Assembly: GCF_000969905.1 (NCBI RefSeq)
Contig: NZ_CP009520.1
Location: 3,224,001-3,288,000, forward strand
Origin: Methanosarcina vacuolata Z-761
GTDB taxonomy: Archaea; Halobacteriota; Methanosarcinia; Methanosarcinales; Methanosarcinaceae
DNA: 64,000 nt
Direction: 5' to 3'
Made by a program: the position numbers and the translations under genes. Positions within the stretch are counted from its first letter, which is position 1; each line of letters starts with the position of its first letter. Below, piece by piece: positions 8,385-17,740 of the stretch. The notes under the pieces were generated by a model, which did not search any database, was not told the DNA's origin, and saw nothing but the letters and a program-made list of their open reading frames with translations.

Positions 8385-9554
8385 TCAGGCACTTTCAATG
8401 GCTTTTACAGGGTCAAGTTTTGCAGCCTTCCGCGCAGGATAGATTCCTGAGAAAATGTTGACAATAAAAGCAAAGAGAGCCGCATACACGAAATTGAACG
8501 GTTCAATTTCAATAGGAAGGGTCTGAAGCCCGAAATACGTCTCCGGAGGGACTTCTATTTCATAGTTCTGGAGTGCAATTATCGAAATATAACCAAGAAT
8601 TGTACCGAACATCAGGCCTATTACTCCAATGATCGTGGATTGGAAAAGAAAGATAGCCATAATACTCTTTCTTGAAGTTCCCATAGCTTTCAGGATACCT
8701 ATTTCCCTTGTTCTCTGAGCAACGACGGTGATCAGAGTGTTTGCAATTCCAAAGCCTGCAATTGCGTAAATCAGGAAATAGAAAATATTTACAGATACCT
8801 TCTGGATACCTAAGAAGCTGAGGATTTCAGAGTTTGCTTCACTCCAGCTTACAGCGTCAAGCCCGGTTTCTCCTTCAATCGAAGATGCAATGGCGTCTGC
8901 CTGGAAAGGGTCTGCTACTCTGACTCCTATGTTGCTTACAACTCCCGGTTCATTGAAAAAATCCTGCGCCGAATCGAGCCTTGCATAGGCTGTTACCTCG
9001 TCTGCAGAAGTTCCAGTATGAAAAAGGCCTATGACCTTGAAAGAAGTTGTTTTTGAGCCCGGAAAAATAGCATCAACCCGGTCTCCCACATTGACTTTAA
9101 GGTTTTTTGCAAGTTGATCCCCGAGTAGAATCCCGTATCTTGTATGAATAAGGGCCGTGAAGTCACCTTCCACAACATCCTCACTTACCCTCATAACACC
9201 CTCTTCAGCCACTGGGTCAACTCCCTGAAGAGAAACTCCTTCGGCATTATCTCTGTATTTAAGCGCCACCTGGCCAATATATTTGGGAGATGCAGCTATA
9301 ACTCCCTCTTTTTCGGAGATCAGGGCCGAGTTGTATTTGTAGAGGTGAATAAACTCCTCTTTTTCATCCTGAGGGTTGATAACAATATGTGGATTGTCCT
9401 CAATACTGGACTTTATAAGCTCTCCTTGAAAGCCAGAAAGCAACGCCATCATTAATGTGATTACGGCAACTGCAAGGGCAACGGCAAGTATAGAAAAAAG
9501 GGCCTGCTTTTTTCTGGATAATACCTGCCTCAAAGCGATTTTCAATTCATACAT
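8385..9554 (-). CDS. FtsX/MacB-family ABC transporter permease (copy B, second permease)
   Basis: This permease has 389 residues from ATG 9554, chosen because CCAGGAG lies 8 bases upstream and the N-terminus (MYELKIALRQVL) matches the copy A paralogue. An in-frame extension to 9650 has no support. It has an N-terminal TM helix (about 20-42), a MacB-like extracytoplasmic domain, and three TM helices at the C-terminus (about 265-290, 315-345, 355-375). It ends AAKLDPVKAIESA, the same tail as its partner permease. It is proposed to form a heterodimer with the 9719 product and use the ATPase at 7056. Confidence 0.93.
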   Translation of the reverse strand: MYELKIALRQVLSRKKQALFSILAVALAVAVITLMMALLSGFQGELIKSSIEDNPHIVINPQDEKEEFIHLYKYNSALISEKEGVIAASPKYIGQVALKYRDNAEGVSLQGVDPVAEEGVMRVSEDVVEGDFTALIHTRYGILLGDQLAKNLKVNVGDRVDAIFPGSKTTSFKVIGLFHTGTSADEVTAYARLDSAQDFFNEPGVVSNIGVRVADPFQADAIASSIEGETGLDAVSWSEANSEILSFLGIQKVSVNIFYFLIYAIAGFGIANTLITVVAQRTREIGILKAMGTSRKSIMAIFLFQSTIIGVIGLMFGTILGYISIIALQNYEIEVPPETYFGLQTLPIEIEPFNFVYAALFAFIVNIFSGIYPARKAAKLDPVKAIESA

Positions 9555-9718
9555 CTGAATAAACTCCTGGATATGAATATGTATCAGAGTTTTTAGGAAC
9601 TGTAATTGTATAACTTTTAAAATAGTATATTGAATGAGATTTTTAGCCAACTGGATACTTGCATTTTCACCTTTACAATTAATTATGAAACGGGCTGTGA
9701 AATTGCATTATGCTGCAC

Positions 9719-10897
9719 TCACCTTGAAGTGATAGCTTTTATAGGGTCCACTTTTGCCGCATGCCGTGCAGGATAAACTCCTGTAATCAGGTTAAGTAGA
9801 AATACGGCAAAAATGATGAATAAAGTATCCAGAAGGTGCACGGCAACAGGGATAAAGGAAATATTTCCGTAAACATCGGATGGATCTGGCTGGATCTCAT
9901 ACTGCCCTATTGCCAGAGCTATAAGGACTCCTGCAAAAGTGCCGAAAAGAGCGCCTAGAAGACCTAGAATTCCGCTCTGGAAGACGAAAATTCTCTGGAT
10001 GCTTGAGACCGATGCGCCCATAGCTCGAAGCATACCTATCTGACTCGTTGCACTGATAACCGAAAGATTAAGTGTACTGACCACGCCAAAGGAGGCTATG
10101 ACAACAACAAGCCCGTATATGATGTTGTCTGTTGTGCTTTCGATAGCAAGGGTGCGGAGGATTGCAGAATATGTCTCTGTCCAGCCCTCTGCATTATAAC
10201 CAAACTTTTTGATCTCGTTTGCGACTTCCCTATCCCGGTTAAAATCACTGAGACGGAGAGAAACCCCATTAACCACATTCGAGGCATCATAGAATTGCTG
10301 GGCAGTATTCAGGGAAGTATATGTCAGGGACTCGTCAAGAGAAGACCCGGTATGAAAGATCCCCACAACTCTGAGAGAGAGAGGATTCGCATTTGGAAAA
10401 GACACATCTATAGAGTCCCCCAGATTAACCTCAAGTTTTTCCGCCAGTTTTGAACCTATAACCACTGTATTTCTCGAGAATTCCAGTTTCTGGAAACTTC
10501 CCTCAACCATATCTTCTTCGATAGATCCAATTTCATTCTCCTGTGAAGGGATTACACCTCTAAGCTCAGAATTAAGGGAATTGTCCTTGAATTTCAAAGA
10601 AGCCTGCCCTGTAAGGAAAGGAGAAACTGCAGTAATTCCCTCAATTGAGCCAATCCTTTCTATCAAAGTATCGTAGAGGTAGATGTAATCCTCACCTTCT
10701 TCTGGAGAGACCAGGACATGAGGAATTTTGTCCACCGATGTGTTATGAAAATCCTCTGTAACACCTACCATAATGGAATGAGAAATTGTAAGTATCATTA
10801 CGGCTAGAGCTATTGCTCCTACCGAAAGTAGGGTCTGGAATTTTCTTGCCCTGATCTGTCTAAGAGCAATTAAAAGTTCATAACTCATGGGGTTCAC
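9719..10897 (-). CDS. FtsX/MacB-family ABC transporter permease (copy B, first permease)
   Basis: This permease has 392 residues. The GTG start at 10897 overlaps the upstream stop in the four bases GTGA (10894-10897), which points to translational coupling with the surface-protein gene. The architecture is TM helix, MacB_PCD domain and three C-terminal TM helices, ending ARHAAKVDPIKAITSR. It is closely similar to 855-2033 over its whole length (for example NTVVIGSKLAEKLEVNLGDS), so the operons are true duplicates rather than chance neighbours. Its cargo is unknown. Confidence 0.93.
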   Translation of the reverse strand: MNPMSYELLIALRQIRARKFQTLLSVGAIALAVMILTISHSIMVGVTEDFHNTSVDKIPHVLVSPEEGEDYIYLYDTLIERIGSIEGITAVSPFLTGQASLKFKDNSLNSELRGVIPSQENEIGSIEEDMVEGSFQKLEFSRNTVVIGSKLAEKLEVNLGDSIDVSFPNANPLSLRVVGIFHTGSSLDESLTYTSLNTAQQFYDASNVVNGVSLRLSDFNRDREVANEIKKFGYNAEGWTETYSAILRTLAIESTTDNIIYGLVVVIASFGVVSTLNLSVISATSQIGMLRAMGASVSSIQRIFVFQSGILGLLGALFGTFAGVLIALAIGQYEIQPDPSDVYGNISFIPVAVHLLDTLFIIFAVFLLNLITGVYPARHAAKVDPIKAITSR

Positions 10898-12063
10898 GGC
10901 CTTTTTGATTTTTTATTATGTATTTTAAAAAAGGCAAAAACCATAGCAAGCCCTGTAGTTCCTGCAATAACAGAAGAGCCAGTGATACCATTCCCATCAT
11001 TTTTGTCTGAGGTTTCATTTCCTGTATCAGGAACTGTCTTACTTTCATTTATAAGCGAAAGATCAGACTCAATAATGGTTTCCTTGCGTTCTATAACATC
11101 TCCGTCGTTACCGATAAGTTCAATCTTAAGCCTGTAAACTCCTTCAGTGAGCCTTTCTTTCCAGGCGACCTCAACGGTTTCGTCATCATTATTCAGCAAC
11201 ACTGGAACTCTTTGCTGGACAGACTCAATAAGATCGTCATTTCCTTTTTCAGAATTTGCGTTCAGTTTGTATGCTGAAAAAACCAGATTTCCTTCAAAAG
11301 GTACCTGGGAACGCCCTAAAACCGTTGCACTTGCCCCGGTCTCGTCTTCGTAGATGTCAGTAATCTCAGCATTGTCTCTGGCAGTGAAACGCTCTGTTGA
11401 AACTATAAACCCCTGGTCTGGGGAGTAAACGTGGACCTTTACTCTTCCGGCATATTCATTATTATTCTCAAGAAGAGTACCCCAGGATGCAGAAAAGGCT
11501 TCAGGAACACTTGTCAAGGATACCTTTTCGGTTTTTGTTTCATAGATTACGTCGTGCCCGTTTACAAGCATATATTCGATATCAAAAAGTGAAGCCTGAT
11601 TTGGAGAGAGCACAACAGAGATTCCTTCGGAGTTAGGGACAAGATCATCTACCTGAAGTCTGGAAGCTGAGTTGCTGCCGTAAACAAATTCATACTTAGA
11701 TTCTGAGAGTACCTGTCCCTGTTCCATAAGCCTTGCTCTCAGAGTATAAGCTCCACGTTCGGGATTCCTGACATCCCAGAAGCCAACTTTCGTGACTCTT
11801 GTATTCGCAGGAAAACTGCCAGTTAAAAATTCCTGTGTAGAAATAGCTTCTTCACTCCCTCTTCCCGGCCTGATAAGGGATGTCTCAAGGGTCAGGTTCT
11901 TTTCCGGCTGGGCTGAGTAGAGTGTTACATCAAAGGACTCGAGATCGCTGTAGAGTTCGACTATGCGGGCTGGACCTGTTCCATTGGTCTGTGTGGCATT
12001 TGCTGCAGAGACCTGGAAGGCCGATAAAAGAAGCAAAGCAAGTACGAAAAGTATTGATTTCAT
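10894..12063 (-). CDS. Secreted, C-terminally anchored protein, exporter-associated (copy B)
   Basis: The product has 389 residues with a signal peptide (MKSILFVLALLLLSAFQVSA), an extracellular body colinear with the protein at 2050-3198, and a C-terminal hydrophobic helix followed by a strongly basic tail (KIHNKKSKRP). Unlike copy A it has no PGF tripeptide before the helix (GNGITGSS instead of NGLPGFS). It probably stays as a conventional C-terminal membrane anchor rather than an archaeosortase substrate. A GGGGT ribosome site precedes ATG. It is the first gene of the copy B operon and overlaps the permease start by four bases. Function unknown. Co-duplication with the permeases suggests a dedicated partner. 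Confidence 0.85.
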   Translation of the reverse strand: MKSILFVLALLLLSAFQVSAANATQTNGTGPARIVELYSDLESFDVTLYSAQPEKNLTLETSLIRPGRGSEEAISTQEFLTGSFPANTRVTKVGFWDVRNPERGAYTLRARLMEQGQVLSESKYEFVYGSNSASRLQVDDLVPNSEGISVVLSPNQASLFDIEYMLVNGHDVIYETKTEKVSLTSVPEAFSASWGTLLENNNEYAGRVKVHVYSPDQGFIVSTERFTARDNAEITDIYEDETGASATVLGRSQVPFEGNLVFSAYKLNANSEKGNDDLIESVQQRVPVLLNNDDETVEVAWKERLTEGVYRLKIELIGNDGDVIERKETIIESDLSLINESKTVPDTGNETSDKNDGNGITGSSVIAGTTGLAMVFAFFKIHNKKSKRP

Positions 12064-12370
12064 GATTTTACCCCGATTCGATAACAGAACATTGTTTTAA
12101 TCTGAAAGACTTTTTACTATTTTTTGAGCTACGCACAAGTTTACTAAGATTCCATGAATACAGCATATTATTCTTCAGTCAGTGATTCAATCACAGCATC
12201 CTGAATGGTTTCATGCTAAGTCACGTATGGATTTTCTGCATTGCCAGTTCACGAAACAAGACCGGACACTCCCGTGCAAACACTGAACTGTTTTTCCTAT
12301 ATTTTCGAAAAGGCCCGATACGTCTTGTTTTTTCATCATTTGTTTTAGATGACAGATAGAATCTCATTAA

Positions 12371-12442
12371 ATAACATGCGTTATCTAACAATTGTTAGTT
12401 ATCGTATATATAAATTTGCTTACAATTAATGAACAATGTTCA
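12371..12442 (+). promoter_or_regulatory. Operator cluster in front of the copy B TetR relic
   Basis: Three dyads lie close together. ATAACATGCGTTAT (12371-12384) is related to the palindrome before the TetR at 4393. CTAACAATTGTTAG (12385-12398) is a perfect 14-bp palindrome. TGAACAATGTTCA (12430-12442) has the same arms as the three operators at 3352-3468 and is also followed by CTTAGGA. A TATA-like TATATATAAA lies between them at about 12404-12413. The original promoter of the lost TetR gene appears intact although the gene is gone, so it may still bind the regulators encoded at 3484 and 4393. Confidence 0.6.
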
Positions 12443-12471
12443 CTTAGGATATTTCATATACCTGCTAAAAA

Positions 12472-12540
12472 ATGTGTTCAGAACAAAAAGACAAGCGTCA
12501 AACGGACAATAAGGCGAAATTCATGACTTCTCAGTTCTGA
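12472..12540 (+). pseudogene. 22-codon relic of a TetR regulator gene
   Basis: ATG at 12472 opens a frame with KDKRQTDNKAKFMTSQF ending at TGA 12538-12540. This resembles the N-terminus of the TetR at 3484 (lysine-rich KRDKKAKIIS region) and has the same upstream operator and TTAGGA context. Everything after the N-terminal tail, including the HTH, is missing, and the next gene starts 7 bases later. It is best read as the deletion remnant of the copy B regulator. Confidence 0.6.
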
Positions 12541-12546
12541 AAACAC

Positions 12547-13680
12547 ATGGAAACTGTTATAAATCCCCAAACAGATAGCAGTCATATGGATCATGATGAA
12601 GACCGCAAAATTGGTGAAGATGGATTATCCCTGTCCGAGTTTCTCGTGCCGGATACTCCGGAGATAAAGGAACTGAAAAGCATTTACACGAATGAATACG
12701 AGTACAGCGAATATCTGAGTGAAATCGAGTTTTCAATTGCTGAATATTACCACAACGAAAACCGGAAAGTAACGGACAAAGATGTCATAAAGGCATTGAA
12801 GAATATCAAGCTAAACCGCAACAAGCCAATTAGTTTTTTTGAAAGGCCTCTTGAAAAGAAAATTGTAGATAGCCTGGTTGAACCTCTTGAGGAAAGCCCA
12901 CTTACCGATCATGAATTTACCCTTGTCCTTGACTACGTTTTGTGGGTCATTGACAACAGGTCCTGGCTAAAGGACAAACAGGCCTACATAAAGTGGATTA
13001 CGTATGTGCTTGGTTTTTTTTCAGAGGATGAAGAGAAAAAATACGAAAGTCAATTCAAAAAATTTGCAAGTAAAATGGGCGTATCCGGAGCTCAGGTTGA
13101 TATGCTCCTCATGAAAAGAGAAATGACCGATGATTTCTTTGATGAGGAAGATCTTTTTGAAGATGAAAACTTATTGGAAGTACTGGGGCCAGACGAAATT
13201 TTTGAAAATGACAGGACGGCAGAAGATCTTGAAACCGGTTTCTTTTTAATGGAGGACGATGAGAAATTTGATTTCTTACTGGAAAATGGCCCGGATTATG
13301 TTAACCTTGTTCAATCCTATGTCCTGGAACTTATGGAAAAGGATGGTTTTGAAAAAATTCAGGAATTTTACCAAAAATTCAATGAAAAATACGAAAACTT
13401 TTTCCCTCTGCATTTTATTATGGGGACCGTCTACATTGAAAATGATCCGACCCTTGCAAAGTTCTATTTTGAGGAAACTTTGAAAGCTGTTGAAAATTAC
13501 GGCGACCTTCCAAAAAGTTATAAATATGAAATAAAACAGAACCTCGACTCTCTTATAAAATACATTGAAGAACCCGCTGAGAAACCAGAGGAAAAAGCCC
13601 GTTCAAGCAAAAAAGGTAAAAGGAAAGGGGTATCAAGAAAAAAAGCTTCAAATGAGGACGATGAAATCAAATGGCTCTAA
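12547..13680 (+). CDS. Hypothetical acidic protein with basic C-terminal tail
   Basis: The product has 377 residues and is very rich in Glu and Asp, with no signal peptide or membrane segment, so it is probably cytosolic. Residues about 200-230 form an acidic stretch (FFDEEDLFEDENLLEVLGPD). Residues 280-345 look helical, like a TPR unit (KFYFEETLKAVENYGDLPKS). The last 30 residues are Lys/Arg-rich (SSKKGKRKGVSRKK), as in nucleic-acid-contacting tails. I do not recognise a family. It begins 7 bases after the TetR relic and so may use the old regulator promoter and operators at 12371-12442, which would place it under exporter-type control (inference). Confidence 0.75.
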   Translation: METVINPQTDSSHMDHDEDRKIGEDGLSLSEFLVPDTPEIKELKSIYTNEYEYSEYLSEIEFSIAEYYHNENRKVTDKDVIKALKNIKLNRNKPISFFERPLEKKIVDSLVEPLEESPLTDHEFTLVLDYVLWVIDNRSWLKDKQAYIKWITYVLGFFSEDEEKKYESQFKKFASKMGVSGAQVDMLLMKREMTDDFFDEEDLFEDENLLEVLGPDEIFENDRTAEDLETGFFLMEDDEKFDFLLENGPDYVNLVQSYVLELMEKDGFEKIQEFYQKFNEKYENFFPLHFIMGTVYIENDPTLAKFYFEETLKAVENYGDLPKSYKYEIKQNLDSLIKYIEEPAEKPEEKARSSKKGKRKGVSRKKASNEDDEIKWL

Positions 13681-14089
13681 TGTCTTCAGTTTGAATCCTG
13701 TCCTGTATTGTCACGCTCGACCCAGGAATATTAACATCCTTTTCTTTTCCCCATTTCTCATTTTAATTCTCTTTCCTTGGCTTTCTTTTTTTAAGAAGGA
13801 CGCTCAGCAGGCTGGTTTCGAATGCAACATCAATGCTTTCTGGCAAGAAAATTCCTTAACCGATGACCGATGTGAAGAAAAGGAATACACCTCCTATAAA
13901 CAATATGATGAAAATAAAATCGCCATTACTACGTTCAACAAGGTCTGGAAAAGCTGGAAAAATCTTGCTTGTATTAAATATAAATCTGGCACTTGAAGAT
14001 GTTTTTCTTAGATACAAAAAAGAGATACAGTCAAAAAATATTATGACGCATATAAATTAAAAAAGAAAGAGAAAAACAGAGATTTCATT
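13681..14089. other. Intergenic, no gene seen; carries a dispersed 26-bp repeat
   Basis: This 409-bp gap has no supported gene. At 13843-13868 it holds GCAAGAAAATTCCTTAACCG followed by ATGACC, the exact reverse complement of 42141-42166. Related sequence forms the ends of the element at 58412-58919. Confidence 0.6.
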
Positions 14090-14773
14090 TTAAAGGAGGT
14101 ACCAATCAGCATCATCAACTGATAGATCTTCTTTAAGTCCTACTTTTCTCTTTGGGAGCTTAAGAGCATCTGTAATTGCGTCTGAAAAGTCCTGAAGATA
14201 CTCTTTTGAGGAGAGGCTGTTATAAATAAAAGGCTTATCTGGCTGGATCATTTTCTGGATAGTTGATTCTCTTGGCACGATGTCAACTTCTATGTCAACC
14301 ATTTCTACGGCTTTTTCCATTGCAGTCCGAAAGTCTCCGATACAGTAAGCTATTCTGTGTTTGTAATTTTCCCTTGTCTTTTCAAGATAAGCGGCAAGTC
14401 TTTCGCTTTCCATTTTTATAAAATCTCGTTTGATTTTCGTCACGTTACATTTGCCCATCATAAATGTGTAATGCATGAAAGGGTACTGCGTATCAAGTTC
14501 CCTGGGGGTAATTCCACAGGTTCCGAAGGTTACTATATGTACATCCTCAGGTTTTGCAATCCCAAAGATTATTCGATCGAATTTTTTGTGAGAGGGACTT
14601 TCGTGATAGGGTTTCCTTTTGGCACAGGGAACAAAAATACATAGTTCCCTATACGGAGCCTCATATTCGTTCAGGACCCATTCGTTAGCCCTTATCATAT
14701 CCGGGTGATAAATTACCCTATCAGTGTCAAGAGGTTCTTTAGAACGCTCATCTTCAGGAATAATGGGTTTCAT
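14090..14773 (-). CDS. DUF5591 domain protein, archaeosine-synthase-like
   Basis: The product has 227 residues from the ATG at 14773. A TTG three codons upstream at 14782 is an alternative, and neither has a strong ribosome site. The motif FVPCAKRKPYHESPSHKKF and the later GTCGITPRELDTQYPFMHY are typical of DUF5591, the domain found in archaeosine synthase ArcS (TgtA2). ArcS acts on preQ0-modified tRNA in archaea. Here the domain stands alone, without the TGT-like catalytic and PUA domains of full-length ArcS. It could be one chain of a split enzyme or a related protein of unknown role. The family link is fairly sure, the reaction is not. Confidence 0.75.
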   Translation of the reverse strand: MKPIIPEDERSKEPLDTDRVIYHPDMIRANEWVLNEYEAPYRELCIFVPCAKRKPYHESPSHKKFDRIIFGIAKPEDVHIVTFGTCGITPRELDTQYPFMHYTFMMGKCNVTKIKRDFIKMESERLAAYLEKTRENYKHRIAYCIGDFRTAMEKAVEMVDIEVDIVPRESTIQKMIQPDKPFIYNSLSSKEYLQDFSDAITDALKLPKRKVGLKEDLSVDDADWYLL

Positions 14774-15129
14774 AAACGTCAAGCTAATTGAGCCTGGAAA
14801 TTATATATATAGTTAACTAACTTCGGCAGTTTCAGGGTTTTATGAGCTTTGGAAATGTCCTCAAAAATTGAATTGGACGTTAGTATAGTAATCAAAAGTA
14901 ATGAATAATAAACAGAAGTTGTCATCGATACTTGAAAATGAGCAAATATTGTTAAAAATACACAAACGTTATTAAAAATAAGCAAATGTGAACAAATAAG
15001 CAAAAAAAACAAAGTTCTATCGAACTTTAAGCAATAAAGCAAATAATGAAGAACAGGTTAATAAAGAGACCCGAATAAAAAAAGATTTGATGAAAATTTT
15101 GAAAAGTGACTGGAGATCACTTTCTGAGT

Positions 15130-16320
15130 TTACTGCTTTAACCCGTCCACAAAGTCTTCCATTCTATCTAACGCTTTTCTAATGTCATTTATGGATGCGG
15201 CATAGGAGCAGCGCAGGAAGCCTTCACCAGCCCCACCAAAAACATCTCCCGGAATTGTCACAACTTTCTTTTCGTCCAGAAGGCGCTCTGCGAATGTTGA
15301 AGAAGAGAGCCCGGTGTTTCCTATATAAGGGAAGGCGTAAAATGCCCCTTTAGGGTTGCAGCATTCAAGCCCTATCCTGTTAAATCCTCTGACAATAAAA
15401 TGCCTGCGTCGGTCATATTCTCGGATCATCCGCCCCATTTCATCTTTACCGTGACGGAGTGCTTCAATTGCTCCGATTTGAGCCGTTATAGGAGCACAGA
15501 GCATGGAGTACTGATGGATCATCATCATTGAATGGATAATCTCTGGAGAACCCATTGCAAAACCAAGCCTTAGTCCTGTCATTGCATAAGCCTTGGAAAA
15601 CCCATTAAGCATCACAGTCCGCTCTTTCATGCCATCAAGGGAAGATAACGGAACATGCTTGCCTTCATAGGTAAGGCACTCGTAAACTTCGTCCGAGATA
15701 ACAAACAGATCATTCTCCACAACAAGGTCGGCAATATCCTCGAGGCCTTCCTGTGTCATGATCGCTCCTGTAGGGTTGCTAGGGAAGTTGAGAATTATTG
15801 CTTTTGTCTTGTCCGTGATTGCAGGTTTGAGGGCTTCTGCAGTCAGGCTAAACTCATCATCCCTGTGGGTGGAAACGATAACCGGCTTACCTCCTGCAAG
15901 AACAACAGAAGGTACATATGCCACATAGGAGGGCTGGACGATAATAACTTCATCGCCAGGATTGACCACTGTCCTTACTGCTATATCCAGAGCTTCACTC
16001 ACACCTGTGGTGATGAGTATCTCGGATGAAGGGTCATAATCCAGACCATAACGCCTGTAATAAGTTCTGGCAAGTTCGTCCCTGAGCTCAGGAAGCCCGT
16101 AGTTTGAGGTATATGAAGTTTGCCCTTTTTCCAGAGAATGAATACACATCTCACGGATATGCCACGGAGTAATGAAGTCAGGCTCTCCTACACCAAGGGA
16201 GATTACATCCTCAAGTCCGGAAACCAGATCAAAAAAACGGCGTATTCCCGACGGAGGAATTTCTTTAATAACGTCGGCAACAAACTTAGAAGAATCACAT
16301 GAAGGTCTCAAGCAAAACAC
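15130..16320 (-). CDS. Pyridoxal-phosphate aminotransferase, class I/II
   Basis: The product has 396 residues from GTG 16320. The fold-type I landmarks are present: VISLGVGEPDF at the N-terminus, TTGVSEALDIAVRTV, NFPSNPTGA, ISDEVYE, and the PLP-binding lysine in LNGFSKAYAMTGLRLGF at about residue 245. It belongs to the archaeal aspartate/alanine/aromatic aminotransferase group. The precise amino-acid pair is not readable. A TTG at 16311 with GGGTG six bases upstream may be the true start (MRPSCDSSKF), since the GTG lies within that Shine-Dalgarno-like sequence. An Lrp-family regulator gene lies just upstream on the same strand, which suggests regulated amino-acid metabolism. Confidence 0.92.
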   Translation of the reverse strand: MFCLRPSCDSSKFVADVIKEIPPSGIRRFFDLVSGLEDVISLGVGEPDFITPWHIREMCIHSLEKGQTSYTSNYGLPELRDELARTYYRRYGLDYDPSSEILITTGVSEALDIAVRTVVNPGDEVIIVQPSYVAYVPSVVLAGGKPVIVSTHRDDEFSLTAEALKPAITDKTKAIILNFPSNPTGAIMTQEGLEDIADLVVENDLFVISDEVYECLTYEGKHVPLSSLDGMKERTVMLNGFSKAYAMTGLRLGFAMGSPEIIHSMMMIHQYSMLCAPITAQIGAIEALRHGKDEMGRMIREYDRRRHFIVRGFNRIGLECCNPKGAFYAFPYIGNTGLSSSTFAERLLDEKKVVTIPGDVFGGAGEGFLRCSYAASINDIRKALDRMEDFVDGLKQ

Positions 16321-16391
16321 CCTTTAAAAAGTATATATGTATTATGAAACATAAAATCGGATAGGGATATCAGGTTCTGAACCGGCTCGTA

Positions 16392-16883
16392 TCAGGATGA
16401 TACTGGTAGCCTTTGAATCGTTTCAGGTTCATGAAGAATGACCCCATCTTCTTTATACGTTTTCAGTACGAAGTGGGTTGAAGTGCTCTGTACCTGATCA
16501 AGGGTTGCAATTTTCTCTGCTACGAAAAAGGCCACGTCCTTCATCGATTTTCCCCGGACAGTAAGGGATATGTCGTAGTTTCCAGATAGGAGCCTGACTG
16601 ACCTGACTTCCGGAAACTTGTAGATTCTTTCTGCAATTGCCTGATAGCCCTGATTGCGCTCGAGAGTAACCTTCAGCTCAATAACGGCATAAACGTAGTT
16701 CTCCCCGACCAGATCCCAATCAACTATGGTTTTGTAGTGCCGGATAACTCCCGTGTCTTCAAGTTTTGCAATTGCCTGGGAAACCTCCTCTGCAGACATA
16801 TCTGTAAGGGATGCTATTTCCTCTGGACTCGTTCGTGCATCATTCTCAAGAATTTCCAGTATATGTCGAATCTTTTCATTCAT
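16392..16883 (-). CDS. Lrp/AsnC-family transcriptional regulator
   Basis: The product has 163 residues from ATG 16883, chosen for GGTGA six bases upstream. A longer frame to 16946 lacks such a site. The N-terminal winged HTH (IRHILEILENDARTSPEEIA, IAKLEDTGVIRHYKTIVDW) is followed by a C-terminal RAM/ferredoxin-like domain (VYAVIELKVTL, SVRLLSGNYDISLTVRGKSM) that normally binds amino acids and forms octamers. It lies 71 bp upstream of the aminotransferase on the same strand and probably controls it. Confidence 0.93.
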   Translation of the reverse strand: MNEKIRHILEILENDARTSPEEIASLTDMSAEEVSQAIAKLEDTGVIRHYKTIVDWDLVGENYVYAVIELKVTLERNQGYQAIAERIYKFPEVRSVRLLSGNYDISLTVRGKSMKDVAFFVAEKIATLDQVQSTSTHFVLKTYKEDGVILHEPETIQRLPVSS

Positions 16884-16953
16884 GTTGGTCACCGGCACAA
16901 AATTATGGGAATTTGACAAATAATCCTTGTCTCGGGGATAAATCATATTTTAT

Positions 16954-17331
16954 TTATTCAATTAATACAGCATTTACAACTCCGTCTTGCCCTGGTCTGC
17001 TTGTAACTTTAGCAGTTCCAAGAGGAGTCCTTATTACTGAACCTTTTGTCAGAATGTTACGCCTGATATAGTGTTTGTTTGCAACGTTATCGATAACTGT
17101 CTCAATGGGAGCAGAAGTGGTTTTTCCGTCTTTGGGATTGGTTATGTTTGCAATATTGCACTGAAGAAGTCTTACCTTCCTGTTGCCTCCCATAGTGTGA
17201 ACGTTTTTCCTCTTTATTTCACTTATACGAGTTTCTGCAGACTCACGGCCCATTTCAAACTTGCGCTTTCCGCGGGCAGCAATAACTTTCCCACCGGTCA
17301 CTTTTCTTCTGGAGCTACCTTGCCATCTCAT
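16954..17331 (-). CDS. rps8e: Small ribosomal subunit protein eS8 (S8e)
   Basis: The product has 125 residues, the archaeal S8e length. Its N-terminus [14 protein letters not shown], basic central part and C-terminal [20 protein letters not shown] are diagnostic. It is a structural component of the 30S subunit. It is 70 bp upstream of the Lrp gene and on the same strand, so readthrough into the Lrp-transaminase genes is possible. Confidence 0.97.
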   Translation of the reverse strand: MRWQGSSRRKVTGGKVIAARGKRKFEMGRESAETRISEIKRKNVHTMGGNRKVRLLQCNIANITNPKDGKTTSAPIETVIDNVANKHYIRRNILTKGSVIRTPLGTAKVTSRPGQDGVVNAVLIE

Positions 17332-17740
17332 ATTAAAACCTCATTGTGTATTGAAATTATGATCAATGCTTATCTTTAATGATTATTTATGTATTTTGCT
17401 ATTGTAATTCTGTACTTTCCGATTGTAAATATACTGTAATCCTGATTATCCTGGTCTGGTGATCGTGTCAGGTATAAGTATAATTATCGCTTATGCTCTG
17501 ATTATATATTAATTTATTAGCAGGAGTACCTAACTAGCATATTTGCTATGGACTAATCAATACAAATAGAATCGTATAAGAACTTTGCGATCAGCCAGCC
17601 AGAATCAAACTCAATTTTACACCCTGCCTGTATCTGTAAAAGGAGATTAGATTTAGAGAGTTGTAAATAAAAATATGATAGTAAGTTCACAAGTGCAGGC
17701 GAAGAAAAAAGGCATATGCTAAAAATTATATAAAAATAAG

